Source: JBECKX01 sp964468475 (lineage in GTDB: Bacteria; Zixibacteria; MSB-5A5; CAIYYT01). From it: a stretch of 46,262 nucleotides of DNA. Positions 1 to 8,891 of this stretch are shown in pieces. Numbering within the stretch: position 1 is the stretch's first letter; each line of letters starts with the position of its first letter. The notes under the pieces are model-generated. The model did no database searches and was not told the DNA's origin. It was given only the letters and a program-made list of their open reading frames with translations. Location of the stretch: assembly GCA_964468475.1 (NCBI GenBank), contig CAYXUL010000021.1, positions 1 through 46,262 on the forward strand, written 5' to 3'. The position numbers were made by a program, and so were the translations under genes.

Positions 1-2124
1 TCGGAGCAATCTCGCGGTCCGCGGCAGAACCATGTAACGCCACAATCTGCCGTTACTCCCACAAGGCTCCCGACCGGCAAGCTGCAAGTCTCCGGTACCA
101 AAACATTCTATGCTGATGTCTCCGACTACTCCGGCACTAACCTTTCCCAGGGGTTGAGCTTGACTTTGAATGGCGAAGTCGGCGCCGGGATTACCGTGCG
201 AGGTAGCTTCTCTGATCAGGGTCTGCGCAGCGACCGTCTCGTCACCAAGCGCTTCTCCCAATTGGAGAATGTCTATTTGGAGGCAGAATCAGACAAGGTT
301 AGGGGACGTTTCGGGTCGTTTGTTTTGACGCAGGATAAATCCAGGTATCTGCGCCTGACCCGCAAGATTCAGGGATTACAGTTCGGAGTGACCTCCGGTG
401 CAGTAACCAGCAGCGCTTCCGTCGGTGTGCCGCAGGGTAATTTCACCACCAACACCTTCACGACAACTGACGGTAACTTCGGACCCTATCGCCTTCACGA
501 TAACAACAACGTCCCGGGAATCGCGGTTGTCGAAAACTCCGAGACTGTCTGGCTGAACGGAATTCGCCTTGAGCGCGGTCGCGACCGCGATTACTACATC
601 GATTATCCTCGGGGTGAGTTGATCTTCACCGGAAGGCGCAGCATTGATGACGGCGACCGTGTGCGGGTCGAATTCGAATCAGTGCGGTTGGAATACCGCA
701 AGACGGTACTGGCGCTTAACAACGAAATTACTCCGCGTTCCGGCGGGATCTCATTCGGACTCGGATATGTCGGCTTGCTCGAATCACGCACCGATCCGGT
801 CGACTTCGAACTGAGTCAGACCGACGTCTCCGCATTGCAGGCTGCTGGCGACAACCCGGACAATGCTATTGTGCCGGGCGCGGCATTCGTCGGGACGGGT
901 GACGGCGACTATCGGCTGGAACTCAATACTGATGGCGATACGGTGTATGCGTATGCCGGTCAAGGCAACGGCGACTACCGCGTGCGATTTACCCAATTCG
1001 CCAGCGGCGATTACATCTACCTCGGTAATGGCCGCTATCAGTATGTCGGCAAGGGGCAAGGAACCTATCTGCCGCTGCGCCCGTTGCCGTTGCCGGCAAG
1101 GACTCAGATAGCTTCCGCTACGGCTCAGTATCAGGGGAACAGCGGTTTGTGGGGCTCGGTTGAGTCGGCATTCTCACTGCAGGACAAGAACCTCTTCTCG
1201 AAGATCAATGACGCCAATAATGCCAGTGCGGCAGTTGAGATGCAGGCAGGTGCCAAATCTCAATCTACAGGTCGTTATGCTCAAGTCGAGGCGGAGTATT
1301 TGCCTGCTAATTTTGCGCGGCTGCAACGCTATGAAGTCGTGGATGAAAACTACCTCTGGCAGCGGAGTTCCAACGCTGTTGGCGATCGACAGAGATATAC
1401 TGCAAGAGTGGGGGGAGGGATCAGTCAGCATGACAAATCTGATCTGGAGCTAGGTTACACGCATGAGGGCAACAACTTCGAATCTATGAGACTCGGGTGG
1501 TCGGGCAGAATCGACTCAGTGGCGAATTCCGCAGCAACGTGGAAGCTTGATCTGGCAAGCGCAACCGACAATGACATTCGTAACAAACTGCTGAGATTCC
1601 AACCTCAGCTACGCAATTCGATATCACCGTTAGAGGTGAATTTGGCGGGCGACTTTGACCTGCGTCGACAGGAACAACAGGGTAGCGGTCAAACTGATTC
1701 AAAGCGCGAAGGTGAANNNNNNNNNNNNNNNNNNNNNNNNNNNNNNNNNNNNNNNNNNNNNNNNNNNNNNNNNNNNNNNNNNNNNNNNNNNNNNNNNNNN
1801 NNNNNNNNNNNNNNNNAAGCCGACTCATTGAATTTGCAGGCGTTATCGTTGCGGTTAGAACCGGGTCTGAACTACAACCTAGGTGAATTGGGTCGCGTGG
1901 AGACAAGCCTGTTTGTAATGTCGGTAACTGAGAAAAACCATCGCGAACTGCTGATTCAAATGGCAGACAACTTCCCGCGCGGTTCTCACTGGGGAGGGCG
2001 AGCCCGCGTCGATGTCAAACTGGGTCACAGTTTTAGCTTTCGTCTTCTGGGGCGAGCAGAGATGCTCTCCGGCCGCGACAACCGGTATTTCCTCCGCACT
2101 GAACTGGTATCGAGGTTTCAATGA
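1..2124 (+). CDS. Large outer-surface protein, 5' truncated and interrupted by an N gap
   Basis: The frame is open from the first base, so the true start lies outside the window; the TTG at 154 is not a convincing start. I do not recognise a named family with certainty. The N-terminal visible part (up to about residue 230) is rich in short beta-strand-like segments, with phrases such as VYLEAES, GRFGSFVL and YIDYPRGELIF that recur in uncharacterised cell-surface/outer-membrane proteins of FCB-type phyla (recalled, not searched). A Gly-Asp-Tyr repeat patch lies at 895-1075. The C-terminal part, on both sides of the gap, has alternating hydrophobic and polar residues and ends in an aromatic residue (VSRFQ), as outer membrane beta-barrels often do. 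It overlaps the downstream Omp85-like gene by 4 nt (ATGA), suggesting cotranslation and a shared role at the outer membrane. The gap keeps the reading frame only by virtue of its arbitrary 100 N length. Confidence 0.6.
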   Translation, partial: SEQSRGPRQNHVTPQSAVTPTRLPTGKLQVSGTKTFYADVSDYSGTNLSQGLSLTLNGEVGAGITVRGSFSDQGLRSDRLVTKRFSQLENVYLEAESDKVRGRFGSFVLTQDKSRYLRLTRKIQGLQFGVTSGAVTSSASVGVPQGNFTTNTFTTTDGNFGPYRLHDNNNVPGIAVVENSETVWLNGIRLERGRDRDYYIDYPRGELIFTGRRSIDDGDRVRVEFESVRLEYRKTVLALNNEITPRSGGISFGLGYVGLLESRTDPVDFELSQTDVSALQAAGDNPDNAIVPGAAFVGTGDGDYRLELNTDGDTVYAYAGQGNGDYRVRFTQFASGDYIYLGNGRYQYVGKGQGTYLPLRPLPLPARTQIASATAQYQGNSGLWGSVESAFSLQDKNLFSKINDANNASAAVEMQAGAKSQSTGRYAQVEAEYLPANFARLQRYEVVDENYLWQRSSNAVGDRQRYTARVGGGISQHDKSDLELGYTHEGNNFESMRLGWSGRIDSVANSAATWKLDLASATDNDIRNKLLRFQPQLRNSISPLEVNLAGDFDLRRQEQQGSGQTDSKREGEXXXXXXXXXXXXXXXXXXXXXXXXXXXXXXXXXXADSLNLQALSLRLEPGLNYNLGELGRVETSLFVMSVTEKNHRELLIQMADNFPRGSHWGGRARVDVKLGHSFSFRLLGRAEMLSGRDNRYFLRTELVSRFQ
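895..1075 (+). repeat. Degenerate Gly-Asp-Tyr protein repeat
   Basis: The encoded stretch contains units GDGDYRLEL, GQGNGDYRVRF, ASGDYIYLGNGRYQY and GKGQGTYLPL, each with a glycine-rich turn followed by D/T-Y and a short strand. It resembles a row of beta-hairpins within the extracytoplasmic part of the first gene. The repeat is at protein level and is too degenerate in DNA to suggest recent slippage. Confidence 0.6.
1717..1816. other. Assembly gap (100 N)
   Basis: A run of exactly 100 N inside the first gene. Round length indicates a scaffolding placeholder, so the real amount of missing sequence is unknown. Confidence 0.98.
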
Positions 2125-3740
2125 GAAGGCTCATCATGATTTTGCTGGTGTGCGCTGCGTTCTCATCAGGCGCCCGGGCACTGGAGATCAAAGGCGTAAA
2201 GGCGTTCGGGACGAAGCAATTGAATCAACTGCAGGCGAACTCAGCATCTGCCGCTGACCTCATCAAGAGTTTGTGGGAAAGTTACGTCGCTCAAGGTTAC
2301 TTTGATGTCCAACTTTCACTCGAGACGAATCCCGATTCGAGCCTCTCCGTCACCGAAGGTCATCAATATGCACTGGGAGAGTTGCGGTACAAGGGAGTTG
2401 CGGATAGCATGGTGCAGGCATCACTCTCGTCCGTTGGGTCTGACACCAAGGCGACTGAGAGTGGCCTTGAGCATCTGCTTGAAGCAATTGTCAACATCTA
2501 TGCCGATGGCGGGTTTCCGTATGCCACTGCAACAATTGATTCGCTGTTTCTGGCCGCTTCGCCGCCAGGCGTGTATATATCGGTTAATACCGGCCCACAG
2601 GTCGCGATTGCGAAGGTTTCCTACGAGGGTTTGCGCGTAACTCGTCCTTCAACGCTGGACAACTACATTGACATTCGTCCGGGAGACGAGTATACCGAAG
2701 CGGCAGTGCAGCAATCGTATGAGAATCTTCGCAGGCTTGACTTCGTACGCGCGACTTCACCACCGGACGTTGTCTTCCAACCACGAGACAAAGATGTGAC
2801 AGTGATATTTCCTCTCCGCGAAGAGCGAAACTTCGCTTTTGACGGCTTGGCCTACCTGACGCCGGATAATGAGATAGCGGGTAATGTCAATACTACTCTG
2901 AGTAATATCTTCGGCTACGGTGAAAAATTCCATTTCTCCTGGCAGCGCGCCAACAGGACTTCCGCCCGCTTAACTCTAGCGTCAGAAGTGCGGCGCATAT
3001 TCTCAACTCCTGTCGATGCCGGCGTACAATTACAGCAAAATGACCGCGATTCCAGCTTCGTAAGCACCTCAGCCCGACTCAGCCTCTCATATCATCTCAG
3101 TTCTGACTGGAATGTCTCAGCCGGTTTCGGCTGGAGTAAAGTTACGCCGGAGGAACAGCGACTGACAAATGCCGCTCGCGTACTGGTGGTTGATTTAAGA
3201 ACTATTTATGATAGCCGGGACGAAAAGACGCACACGCATCGGGGGTTGTTCGTGCAATACTCGTTCCAGTCAGCCTACCGGCGCGAGTTTCCCGCTAGCG
3301 GCGGCGTAATATCCGGTTATTCGCGACGGCTGGAAGGAAACGGCGTTGTTTATCAGCCCTTGTCGCGAAATCTGGTCTGGCGCCAGCGAGTCTGGGCTTT
3401 CCAGGCGGCTTCCGATTTCCAGCCGTTGCCGCTCGATGAGTTGATCGAGGTGGGCGGCCCGGAATCGATTCGCGGTTACCGCGACAACAGCTTCTTCGCC
3501 AGGCTCGGCGCGGTGGCGAACTCGGAGCTACGCTGGTTGGCTTTGGAGAACTTTACGCTGCTGGCATTTTGTGATAACGGCGTGATCAAGACTCCTGATG
3601 CCAACCTTGGGCTCACCGGCTTCGGCGCAGGCTTCCTGATCGACTCCTCGGTCGGTGAATTTCGCTTCGAGGCCGCTTTGGGCGAGAAGAAGTCACTCGA
3701 TCAAATGCTGGTTCATTTCGGCTTTTCAGGAGAGCTTTGA
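2121..3740 (+). CDS. TamA/BamA-like Omp85 outer membrane protein
   Basis: A 539-residue protein with a signal peptide (residues 1 to about 20, cleavage after ARA). The N-terminal half looks like three POTRA-type domains: about 21-75, 76-150 and 155-235, the last containing the typical VSYEGLRVT start and a Y-T-E helix pattern. The C-terminal half is a beta-barrel of the Omp85 superfamily and carries the diagnostic lid-loop motif GGPESIRGYRDNSFF near residue 450, where the RGY arginine inserts into the barrel in known members. Length (539) and three POTRA-like domains are closer to TamA (577 in E. coli) than to BamA (five POTRA, about 800). The start ATG overlaps the stop of the upstream surface protein (ATGA). 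The likely role is insertion or export of outer membrane proteins, possibly of the upstream product; that link is inference. Confidence 0.85.
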   Translation: MRRLIMILLVCAAFSSGARALEIKGVKAFGTKQLNQLQANSASAADLIKSLWESYVAQGYFDVQLSLETNPDSSLSVTEGHQYALGELRYKGVADSMVQASLSSVGSDTKATESGLEHLLEAIVNIYADGGFPYATATIDSLFLAASPPGVYISVNTGPQVAIAKVSYEGLRVTRPSTLDNYIDIRPGDEYTEAAVQQSYENLRRLDFVRATSPPDVVFQPRDKDVTVIFPLREERNFAFDGLAYLTPDNEIAGNVNTTLSNIFGYGEKFHFSWQRANRTSARLTLASEVRRIFSTPVDAGVQLQQNDRDSSFVSTSARLSLSYHLSSDWNVSAGFGWSKVTPEEQRLTNAARVLVVDLRTIYDSRDEKTHTHRGLFVQYSFQSAYRREFPASGGVISGYSRRLEGNGVVYQPLSRNLVWRQRVWAFQAASDFQPLPLDELIEVGGPESIRGYRDNSFFARLGAVANSELRWLALENFTLLAFCDNGVIKTPDANLGLTGFGAGFLIDSSVGEFRFEAALGEKKSLDQMLVHFGFSGEL

Positions 3741-3753
3741 AAATAGGAGAACT

Positions 3754-4602
3754 TTGAGGACAATCGCAGGAATCATAACCATTATCCGGCCACTGAATGG
3801 CGTTGTCGCCGCTGCGAGTTTGCTTCCCGCACTGACACTGGCGACCGGCAAGCTTGTCTATGACTGGCATGCCGGGGCGGTCTTGTTTCTGCTGGTCTCG
3901 TTTGGCTATGTCGTGAACGATATTTATGACATAACTGGCGACCGCGAAAACAGCCAGCAGCGTCCGTTAGTCAGGGGCCAGCTGAATATCTCCGGAGCCT
4001 GGCTGCTTGCCGCGACGCTGGCGCTCACTGCACTTGGACTCAGCCTGCTCCACAGCCTCGCGTTGGGGATCTACTGCGCTGTCCTGCTGGTGGCTCTGTT
4101 CGCATATGCAGCATACCTGTCGACCGTACTTGTGGTCTCCAATCTCTGGGTCGCGGCAATGTGTGCCTCAGTCTTTTATTTGCCGGTTGTCTTACCCGGA
4201 TATTATGCGAGTGACGCTGCTTGTCAGCTACTCGCGTACGCGGTCATCCTTTCGTTTCTGTATCACTTCGCCAGAGAAATTGTCAAAGACATCGAGGATA
4301 TGCGCGGCGACCTCGCCATGCGTCGCGCAACATTGCCACTTTTGGCCGGCGCGGCCAGGTCGCGACTCATCGCCGGGATCATATTACTGTTGATGCTGGC
4401 AACTTCGTATTTTGTCTACTTTCAGGAGCCGCGACAGGCGTACCTTCTGATAGTCACTTTGGGCGTCAACTTGCCGATCGCTTTGATTTTTCTACTTTAT
4501 CTGCGCCGCGATCCGTCTGCCTGGGCCGGCCGGGTGTCGATCGCACTGAAGATCATCATGCTTCCGGCGCTCGCAGCGCTGTTAGTGTTAGGCGTAAACT
4601 GA
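3754..4602 (+). CDS. UbiA-family membrane prenyltransferase
   Basis: About 282 residues and strongly hydrophobic, with some eight or nine membrane segments. The first Asp-rich motif NDIYDITGD (about residues 55-63) matches the NDxxDxxxD Mg-pyrophosphate site of UbiA transferases. The second appears as KDIEDMRGD in the middle of the protein. I chose the TTG at 3754, which follows AGGAG (3745-3749) by 4 nt and places an IRPLN motif at the N terminus, as is common in the family. The longer frame from 3655 overlaps the preceding gene by nearly 90 bases and would add a charged, non-homologous stretch. The sequence style is closest to geranylgeranylglycerol-phosphate geranylgeranyltransferase-like proteins. 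A role in quinone or other isoprenoid lipid synthesis cannot be excluded, since neighbours give no pathway hint. Confidence 0.8.
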   Translation: MRTIAGIITIIRPLNGVVAAASLLPALTLATGKLVYDWHAGAVLFLLVSFGYVVNDIYDITGDRENSQQRPLVRGQLNISGAWLLAATLALTALGLSLLHSLALGIYCAVLLVALFAYAAYLSTVLVVSNLWVAAMCASVFYLPVVLPGYYASDAACQLLAYAVILSFLYHFAREIVKDIEDMRGDLAMRRATLPLLAGAARSRLIAGIILLLMLATSYFVYFQEPRQAYLLIVTLGVNLPIALIFLLYLRRDPSAWAGRVSIALKIIMLPALAALLVLGVN

Positions 4603-4626
4603 CGTCGGGCATTTTTGTTAAATAAT
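4599..4626 (+). promoter_or_regulatory. Possible promoter of the Bat operon
   Basis: CTGACG (4599-4604), a 16-base spacer and AATAAT (4621-4626), placed 29 bases before the first Bat-operon start. The -10 matches consensus at 5 of 6 positions and the -35 at 4 of 6. Weak evidence from motif alone. Confidence 0.35.
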
Positions 4627-4654
4627 GTGAATCTCTGCAACGGCAGGGTGGGAT

Positions 4655-5509
4655 ATGCATATTAGACTAAGAATGAGAGTTTTGATCGCCACGATCTGTG
4701 TTGTCGCCGCTCTCATGGTGACAAAGGCGATGGCTGAGGTTTCATTTCGGGCATCGGTAGACAAAGTCGAAACTGCTTTTGAAAACAAGGTAACGCTGGA
4801 TTTGGAAGTAACCGTATCAGATCCCCACGTCGAGACGACACCGCTGGCGCCGCCCAGCATGGTTGGTTTCAGGATCGGCGGTTCGGTTAGTTCGGTCTCC
4901 CAGGAGGCAGGTAAGATCGTACGTCACTACAAATATGAACTGTTTCCTTCAAAGAGCGGACCGGTTCAGATACCCGCATTCGCGCTGGAATACAGCGACA
5001 GTGTAGGCGTGGATACCCTTTACTCTCAGCCGATTACGGTCACCGTAGCGCAGCCGGTGCCAAAGAAGGAGCCAGGCAAGACTCCGTGGAGTATTCTCGT
5101 GATTACCGCCGTCGTGCTGGCTGCAGGCGTTTGGTGGTGGATCAGGCGAACTCAGTACGCCGCCGCTGAGACAGCGGAACCGGAGTGGCAGGCCGAATAT
5201 CGCTCTCAGCTCGATGGTGCCCTCGAGTTAGCCGAACGCCAGAATTACCGCGAATTCTTTGACAAAGGCAGCCGCTTGTTAGTCGGATTACTGGAAAAAG
5301 TGAACGATACGACTCTTAAAGGAAAAACGGTGGATGACTTATGCAGCTGGGTGAGAGGGCAGGAGATGTCCGACGAACTCAAAGATATGATAACCGGATT
5401 CCTCAAGAACAGCGAAAGCGTCAAGTTCACGACGGGTCATGTCGAACCTCAGGCAGCAGAGGGACGGGTAAGCGACCTGAAAAAAATCGTGGAACGGCTA
5501 TTGGCATGA
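4655..5509 (+). CDS. Short BatD-like membrane protein
   Basis: A 284-residue protein with an N-terminal signal or anchor sequence (about residues 8-27), a single periplasmic Ig-like domain of the BatD type (start pattern VSFRASVDKVETAFENKVTL, then a strand-rich region to about residue 130), one membrane segment (about 147-163, WSILVITAVVLAAGVWWW) and a cytoplasmic helical tail. Classical BatD has several such domains; this protein has one. It opens the operon, directly upstream of the MoxR gene. The architecture is shared with the 8881-9885 gene although overall identity looks low. The likely role is a periplasmic partner of the VWA proteins encoded downstream. An alternative start is ATG 4673, which would trim the charged N terminus. 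Confidence 0.7.
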   Translation: MHIRLRMRVLIATICVVAALMVTKAMAEVSFRASVDKVETAFENKVTLDLEVTVSDPHVETTPLAPPSMVGFRIGGSVSSVSQEAGKIVRHYKYELFPSKSGPVQIPAFALEYSDSVGVDTLYSQPITVTVAQPVPKKEPGKTPWSILVITAVVLAAGVWWWIRRTQYAAAETAEPEWQAEYRSQLDGALELAERQNYREFFDKGSRLLVGLLEKVNDTTLKGKTVDDLCSWVRGQEMSDELKDMITGFLKNSESVKFTTGHVEPQAAEGRVSDLKKIVERLLA

Positions 5510-5558
5510 GGTCGTACAACATTGTCAACCAACTTAGTCGATAAGGGAGAAGTTGCAC

Positions 5559-6545
5559 GTGGATCAAGATATTCAGGAAATCCAAGCGGAAGTTGAGAAG
5601 AACTACGAATTCGTCGACAAACTGAAAGCGGAGATCGGGAAAGTAATCGTCGGGCAGGAATACCTGGTCGACCGCATGCTGATCGCGCTGCTGGCCGATG
5701 GCCATATCCTCCTCGAGGGTGTTCCCGGTCTTGCCAAGACACTTTCTATCAAGACGCTCTGCGACTCCATTCAGGCAAGTTTCCAGCGGCTGCAGTTCAC
5801 ACCTGACCTGCTGCCCGCAGATCTTGTCGGCACTATGATTTATAACCAGCACGACGGCAAATTCACCGTCAAGAAGGGGCCCATTTTTGCTAACATGATT
5901 CTTGCTGATGAGATCAACCGTGCCCCGGCAAAAGTGCAGTCGGCACTGCTGGAGTCAATGCAGGAACGACAAGTCACGATTGCGGAGACAACCTACCCGC
6001 TGCCCAAGCCGTTCATGGTAATGGCTACGCAAAACCCGATCGAGCAGGAAGGGACTTACCCGCTCCCCGAGGCGCAAGTTGACCGATTCATGTTCAAACT
6101 CAGGGTGACTTATCCCTCCAAAGCTGAAGAGCTGCAGATCATGAATCGCATGACGGTTGGCGCCACCTTTGATGTCCAGCCCGTGATCCAGCCGGAGATG
6201 ATCCTCAAAGCACGTGAAGTCGTGAATCGCATTTATGTAGATGACAAAGTGAAGGAATACATTGTAGACGTGGTTTATGCCACGCGCAATCCGGAAGCTT
6301 ACAATCTCGATCTCGGTGAGTTGATCGACTACGGCGCTTCGCCGCGTGCTACCATCAATCTAGCATTGGCCGCTAAAGCTCATGCCTTCATGAAAGGCAG
6401 AGGTTACATCACTCCCGATGATGTGAAGAACATCGGCCCGGATGTGCTGCGGCATCGGATTATTGTCACCTATGAAGCGGAAGCCGAAGAGGTCGACAGT
6501 GAAGCTATCGTGCAGCGAGTCTTCAATGAGGTGGAGGTGCCGTAA
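5559..6545 (+). CDS. MoxR-type AAA+ ATPase
   Basis: About 328 residues. Walker A is GVPGLAKT (about 54-61) and Walker B/sensor region is ILADEINRAPAKVQSALLE with DE near residues 117-118, followed by the family-typical QERQVTI and MATQNPIEQEGTYPLPEAQ stretches. MoxR ATPases act as chaperone-like remodelers for partner proteins carrying VWA domains, and the gene sits directly before a DUF58 gene, as is usual. I prefer the GTG at 5559, 9 nt after GGGAG (5545-5549); the TTG at 5553 would leave only 3 nt. The stop is followed three bases later by the TTG start of the next gene. Confidence 0.95.
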   Translation: MDQDIQEIQAEVEKNYEFVDKLKAEIGKVIVGQEYLVDRMLIALLADGHILLEGVPGLAKTLSIKTLCDSIQASFQRLQFTPDLLPADLVGTMIYNQHDGKFTVKKGPIFANMILADEINRAPAKVQSALLESMQERQVTIAETTYPLPKPFMVMATQNPIEQEGTYPLPEAQVDRFMFKLRVTYPSKAEELQIMNRMTVGATFDVQPVIQPEMILKAREVVNRIYVDDKVKEYIVDVVYATRNPEAYNLDLGELIDYGASPRATINLALAAKAHAFMKGRGYITPDDVKNIGPDVLRHRIIVTYEAEAEEVDSEAIVQRVFNEVEVP

Positions 6546-6548
6546 CCG

Positions 6549-7427
6549 TTGCTTCCTAGTGAGATTATTCGCAAAATCCGCAGAATCGAGATAACGACTA
6601 AAAAGCTGGTCAATGATGTCTTTGCGGGTGAATACCATTCCACCTTCAAAGGCAGGGGTATGGAATTCGACGAGGTTCGCGAGTATCAGCCCGGCGACGA
6701 CATTCGCCTGATCGACTGGAACGTCACCGCGCGCACCGGAATCCCGTTCATCAAGAAATTCCGCGAGGAACGCGAGCTTTCGGTGATGCTCTTGGTTGAT
6801 GCCTCGTCCTCCGGCCAGTTCGGTACCCGTGATCAGCTCAAAGAAGAGATGGCCGCCGAGGTTTGTGGGCTCCTGGCATTTTCCGCCACTCGCAACAACG
6901 ACAAGGTGGGGATGATCATTTTCACAGATAAGGTTGAGAAATTCATCCCGCCGCGCAAGGGCAGGGCGCATGTACTCCGCCTAATTCGCGAGATTCTCTA
7001 TTTTCGCCCGACGGGACACAGTACCGACATCAGCAACGCCCTGGAATTTTTCAACCGGGTGATCAGGCGTAAGTCCGTGGTGTTCCTGGTCAGCGATTTC
7101 CTTAACTCCGGATATGCCCACGATGTCATGATCGCTAACCGCAGACACGACCTGGTGGCGATACGCATAAGTGATGAACGCGAGGCGGTGCTGGAGAATT
7201 TCGGCCTGATCGATTTCGAAGATGCCGAGACGGGAGAGATTATCACGATCGACACGGCAGACGCCGTTTTCCGTACTCAATTCACCGACAAATCGGTGAC
7301 ACTAAACGATGAGCTGCAGCGGACTTTTCGCCGCCTGAATATTGACTTTATCCAGCTCATCACCGGCCTCGACTACATCAAGCCGCTCACGGCCTTCTTC
7401 AAAAAGCGAGAGAAAAGATATCGGTAG
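6549..7427 (+). CDS. DUF58 domain protein
   Basis: A 292-residue soluble protein. The DUF58 signature is clear: GRGMEFDEVREYQPGDD (about 35-51) followed by IDWNVTARTG. A VWA-like fold follows, with DASSS at 84-88 in the position of a metal-ion-dependent adhesion site. DUF58 proteins usually pair with MoxR ATPases, as here. The start is TTG at 6549, preceded by GGAGGTG (6533-6539) in the end of the moxR gene. No membrane segment is present, so it probably acts at the cytoplasmic face with MoxR. Confidence 0.9.
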   Translation: MLPSEIIRKIRRIEITTKKLVNDVFAGEYHSTFKGRGMEFDEVREYQPGDDIRLIDWNVTARTGIPFIKKFREERELSVMLLVDASSSGQFGTRDQLKEEMAAEVCGLLAFSATRNNDKVGMIIFTDKVEKFIPPRKGRAHVLRLIREILYFRPTGHSTDISNALEFFNRVIRRKSVVFLVSDFLNSGYAHDVMIANRRHDLVAIRISDEREAVLENFGLIDFEDAETGEIITIDTADAVFRTQFTDKSVTLNDELQRTFRRLNIDFIQLITGLDYIKPLTAFFKKREKRYR

Positions 7428-7433
7428 GACGCC

Positions 7434-8891
7434 ATGCGCAAGCTGTTGAAACCAATCAACCTGATTCTGGCGTCACAGGCGATAGTAAGCCTGTTCTTCG
7501 TTTTCAATCGTATTGTTGACGCCGACGAGGGGTTTTACCTCGCTGCGGCTCAGCGTGTCGCGGACGGCATGATGCCATACCGTGACTTCTTCTTTCCCCA
7601 AATGCCGCTGCTACCGTTCACATTCTTTGGCTTATCAAACTGGGGAATAAATTCGCTGCTCCTCCTGCGAATTGTCGCTGCTTTCGCGGGAGTGCTGGTG
7701 ACCTATACCATGTATCGCATAGTGACGGTACAACTGAAAAACGAAAAACTCGCTGCCATTGCCGCTTTCCTGGTGGCTTTCAATGGCCTCTCGCTCAACT
7801 GGCATACGACGTTCAAGCCGTATGCCTTCGTTGATCTGTTTCTGATTGCCTCCTTCGGCCTGTTGCTTCAAGCGCGGGCACAGAAAGAGCGCCTCGGCTG
7901 GACGATATTCGCGACGATGTTGTCTCTGGGAATAGCAATCAACTTCCGCTCAATCTTTGCAGTTTTGATTCCTGTTTACGCATATTTCCTTTACACGGCA
8001 GTCAGACAGCACGACGGGGCGATGGGGAAGAACGTCATTGCAGGATTGGTTGGCTTGACGATTCCCTCACTGCCGGCATTATATTTCCTGATTGCCGGTT
8101 TTGACCAGTTCTGGTTCAATAATCTAATCTTCCATCTTCACCGCGAGCCAATCAGGCCGTTTTCAGCCCTGATTGAGCATAAGCTCCTGACTGTGGGTAA
8201 ATTCATCATCCTGCCGCAAACGCTGCTGCTGCTGGGGATGGCAGGCGGGGCGCACTACTTTGTAAGAAAGAAGCTCGTGAGCTCGACTGATATCTACGCG
8301 CCCACAATCGTTGTCGGGCTGGTTATTTTCGCAGCCTACCTGATACCGACTCCGACACATCTGCAGTATTTCCAGGAGACGTTGCCGTTTTTAATAATCG
8401 CTGCCCTGCCAACGGCCGAGATTTTCCGGCGCTACGATACTCAGCGGCTGATAAGCGCGTCGGCGGGTCTATTCTACGTCGCCGGGATTTTCCCCTTTCT
8501 TTACCTATTTATCCTGGCACCGCGTGAGCACGATAAACGCATGGAATGGCCGCACATCGAGTCGGTAGTGTCGCAAATCCAATCGGAGACGCTTCCGTCG
8601 GACACGCTGCTTACCGAATGGGCCGGCTACAGCGCCCTCTCGGGTCGCAAACAGCTGCCGGGGAGTGAGCACGTTGGCTTCTATTTTCCGCTTGAAGTAG
8701 ACAAATCGAATTACTCCGAGAATCACTTACTGACGAACAAAGAAATCGTCGCAGCCCTCGATCAGCAGCGCCCCAGATTGGTTGTAATCGACTACCAAAT
8801 CTACCCTGAGTGGGAACCAGCGCTGCAAGCTAACTATAACTTGATAGGAAAGACCGGTGACACGTTTCTTTACAAGAGAGATGATGACTAA
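7434..8891 (+). CDS. GT-C/family 39-like membrane glycosyltransferase
   Basis: A 485-residue polytopic protein with about ten hydrophobic segments followed by a C-terminal soluble domain (about residue 370 onward). The first periplasmic loop carries DADE (residues 29-32) followed by FYLAAAQRVADGMMPYRDFF, the acidic catalytic loop typical of ArnT/PMT-like GT-C enzymes that use polyprenyl-phosphate sugars. The donor and acceptor cannot be read from sequence. It sits 6 nt after the DUF58 gene and overlaps or abuts the next BatD-like gene, so it is embedded in the Bat operon, where a glycosyltransferase is not a usual member. It could modify a Bat partner or simply be cotranscribed. Confidence 0.75.
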   Translation: MRKLLKPINLILASQAIVSLFFVFNRIVDADEGFYLAAAQRVADGMMPYRDFFFPQMPLLPFTFFGLSNWGINSLLLLRIVAAFAGVLVTYTMYRIVTVQLKNEKLAAIAAFLVAFNGLSLNWHTTFKPYAFVDLFLIASFGLLLQARAQKERLGWTIFATMLSLGIAINFRSIFAVLIPVYAYFLYTAVRQHDGAMGKNVIAGLVGLTIPSLPALYFLIAGFDQFWFNNLIFHLHREPIRPFSALIEHKLLTVGKFIILPQTLLLLGMAGGAHYFVRKKLVSSTDIYAPTIVVGLVIFAAYLIPTPTHLQYFQETLPFLIIAALPTAEIFRRYDTQRLISASAGLFYVAGIFPFLYLFILAPREHDKRMEWPHIESVVSQIQSETLPSDTLLTEWAGYSALSGRKQLPGSEHVGFYFPLEVDKSNYSENHLLTNKEIVAALDQQRPRLVVIDYQIYPEWEPALQANYNLIGKTGDTFLYKRDDD

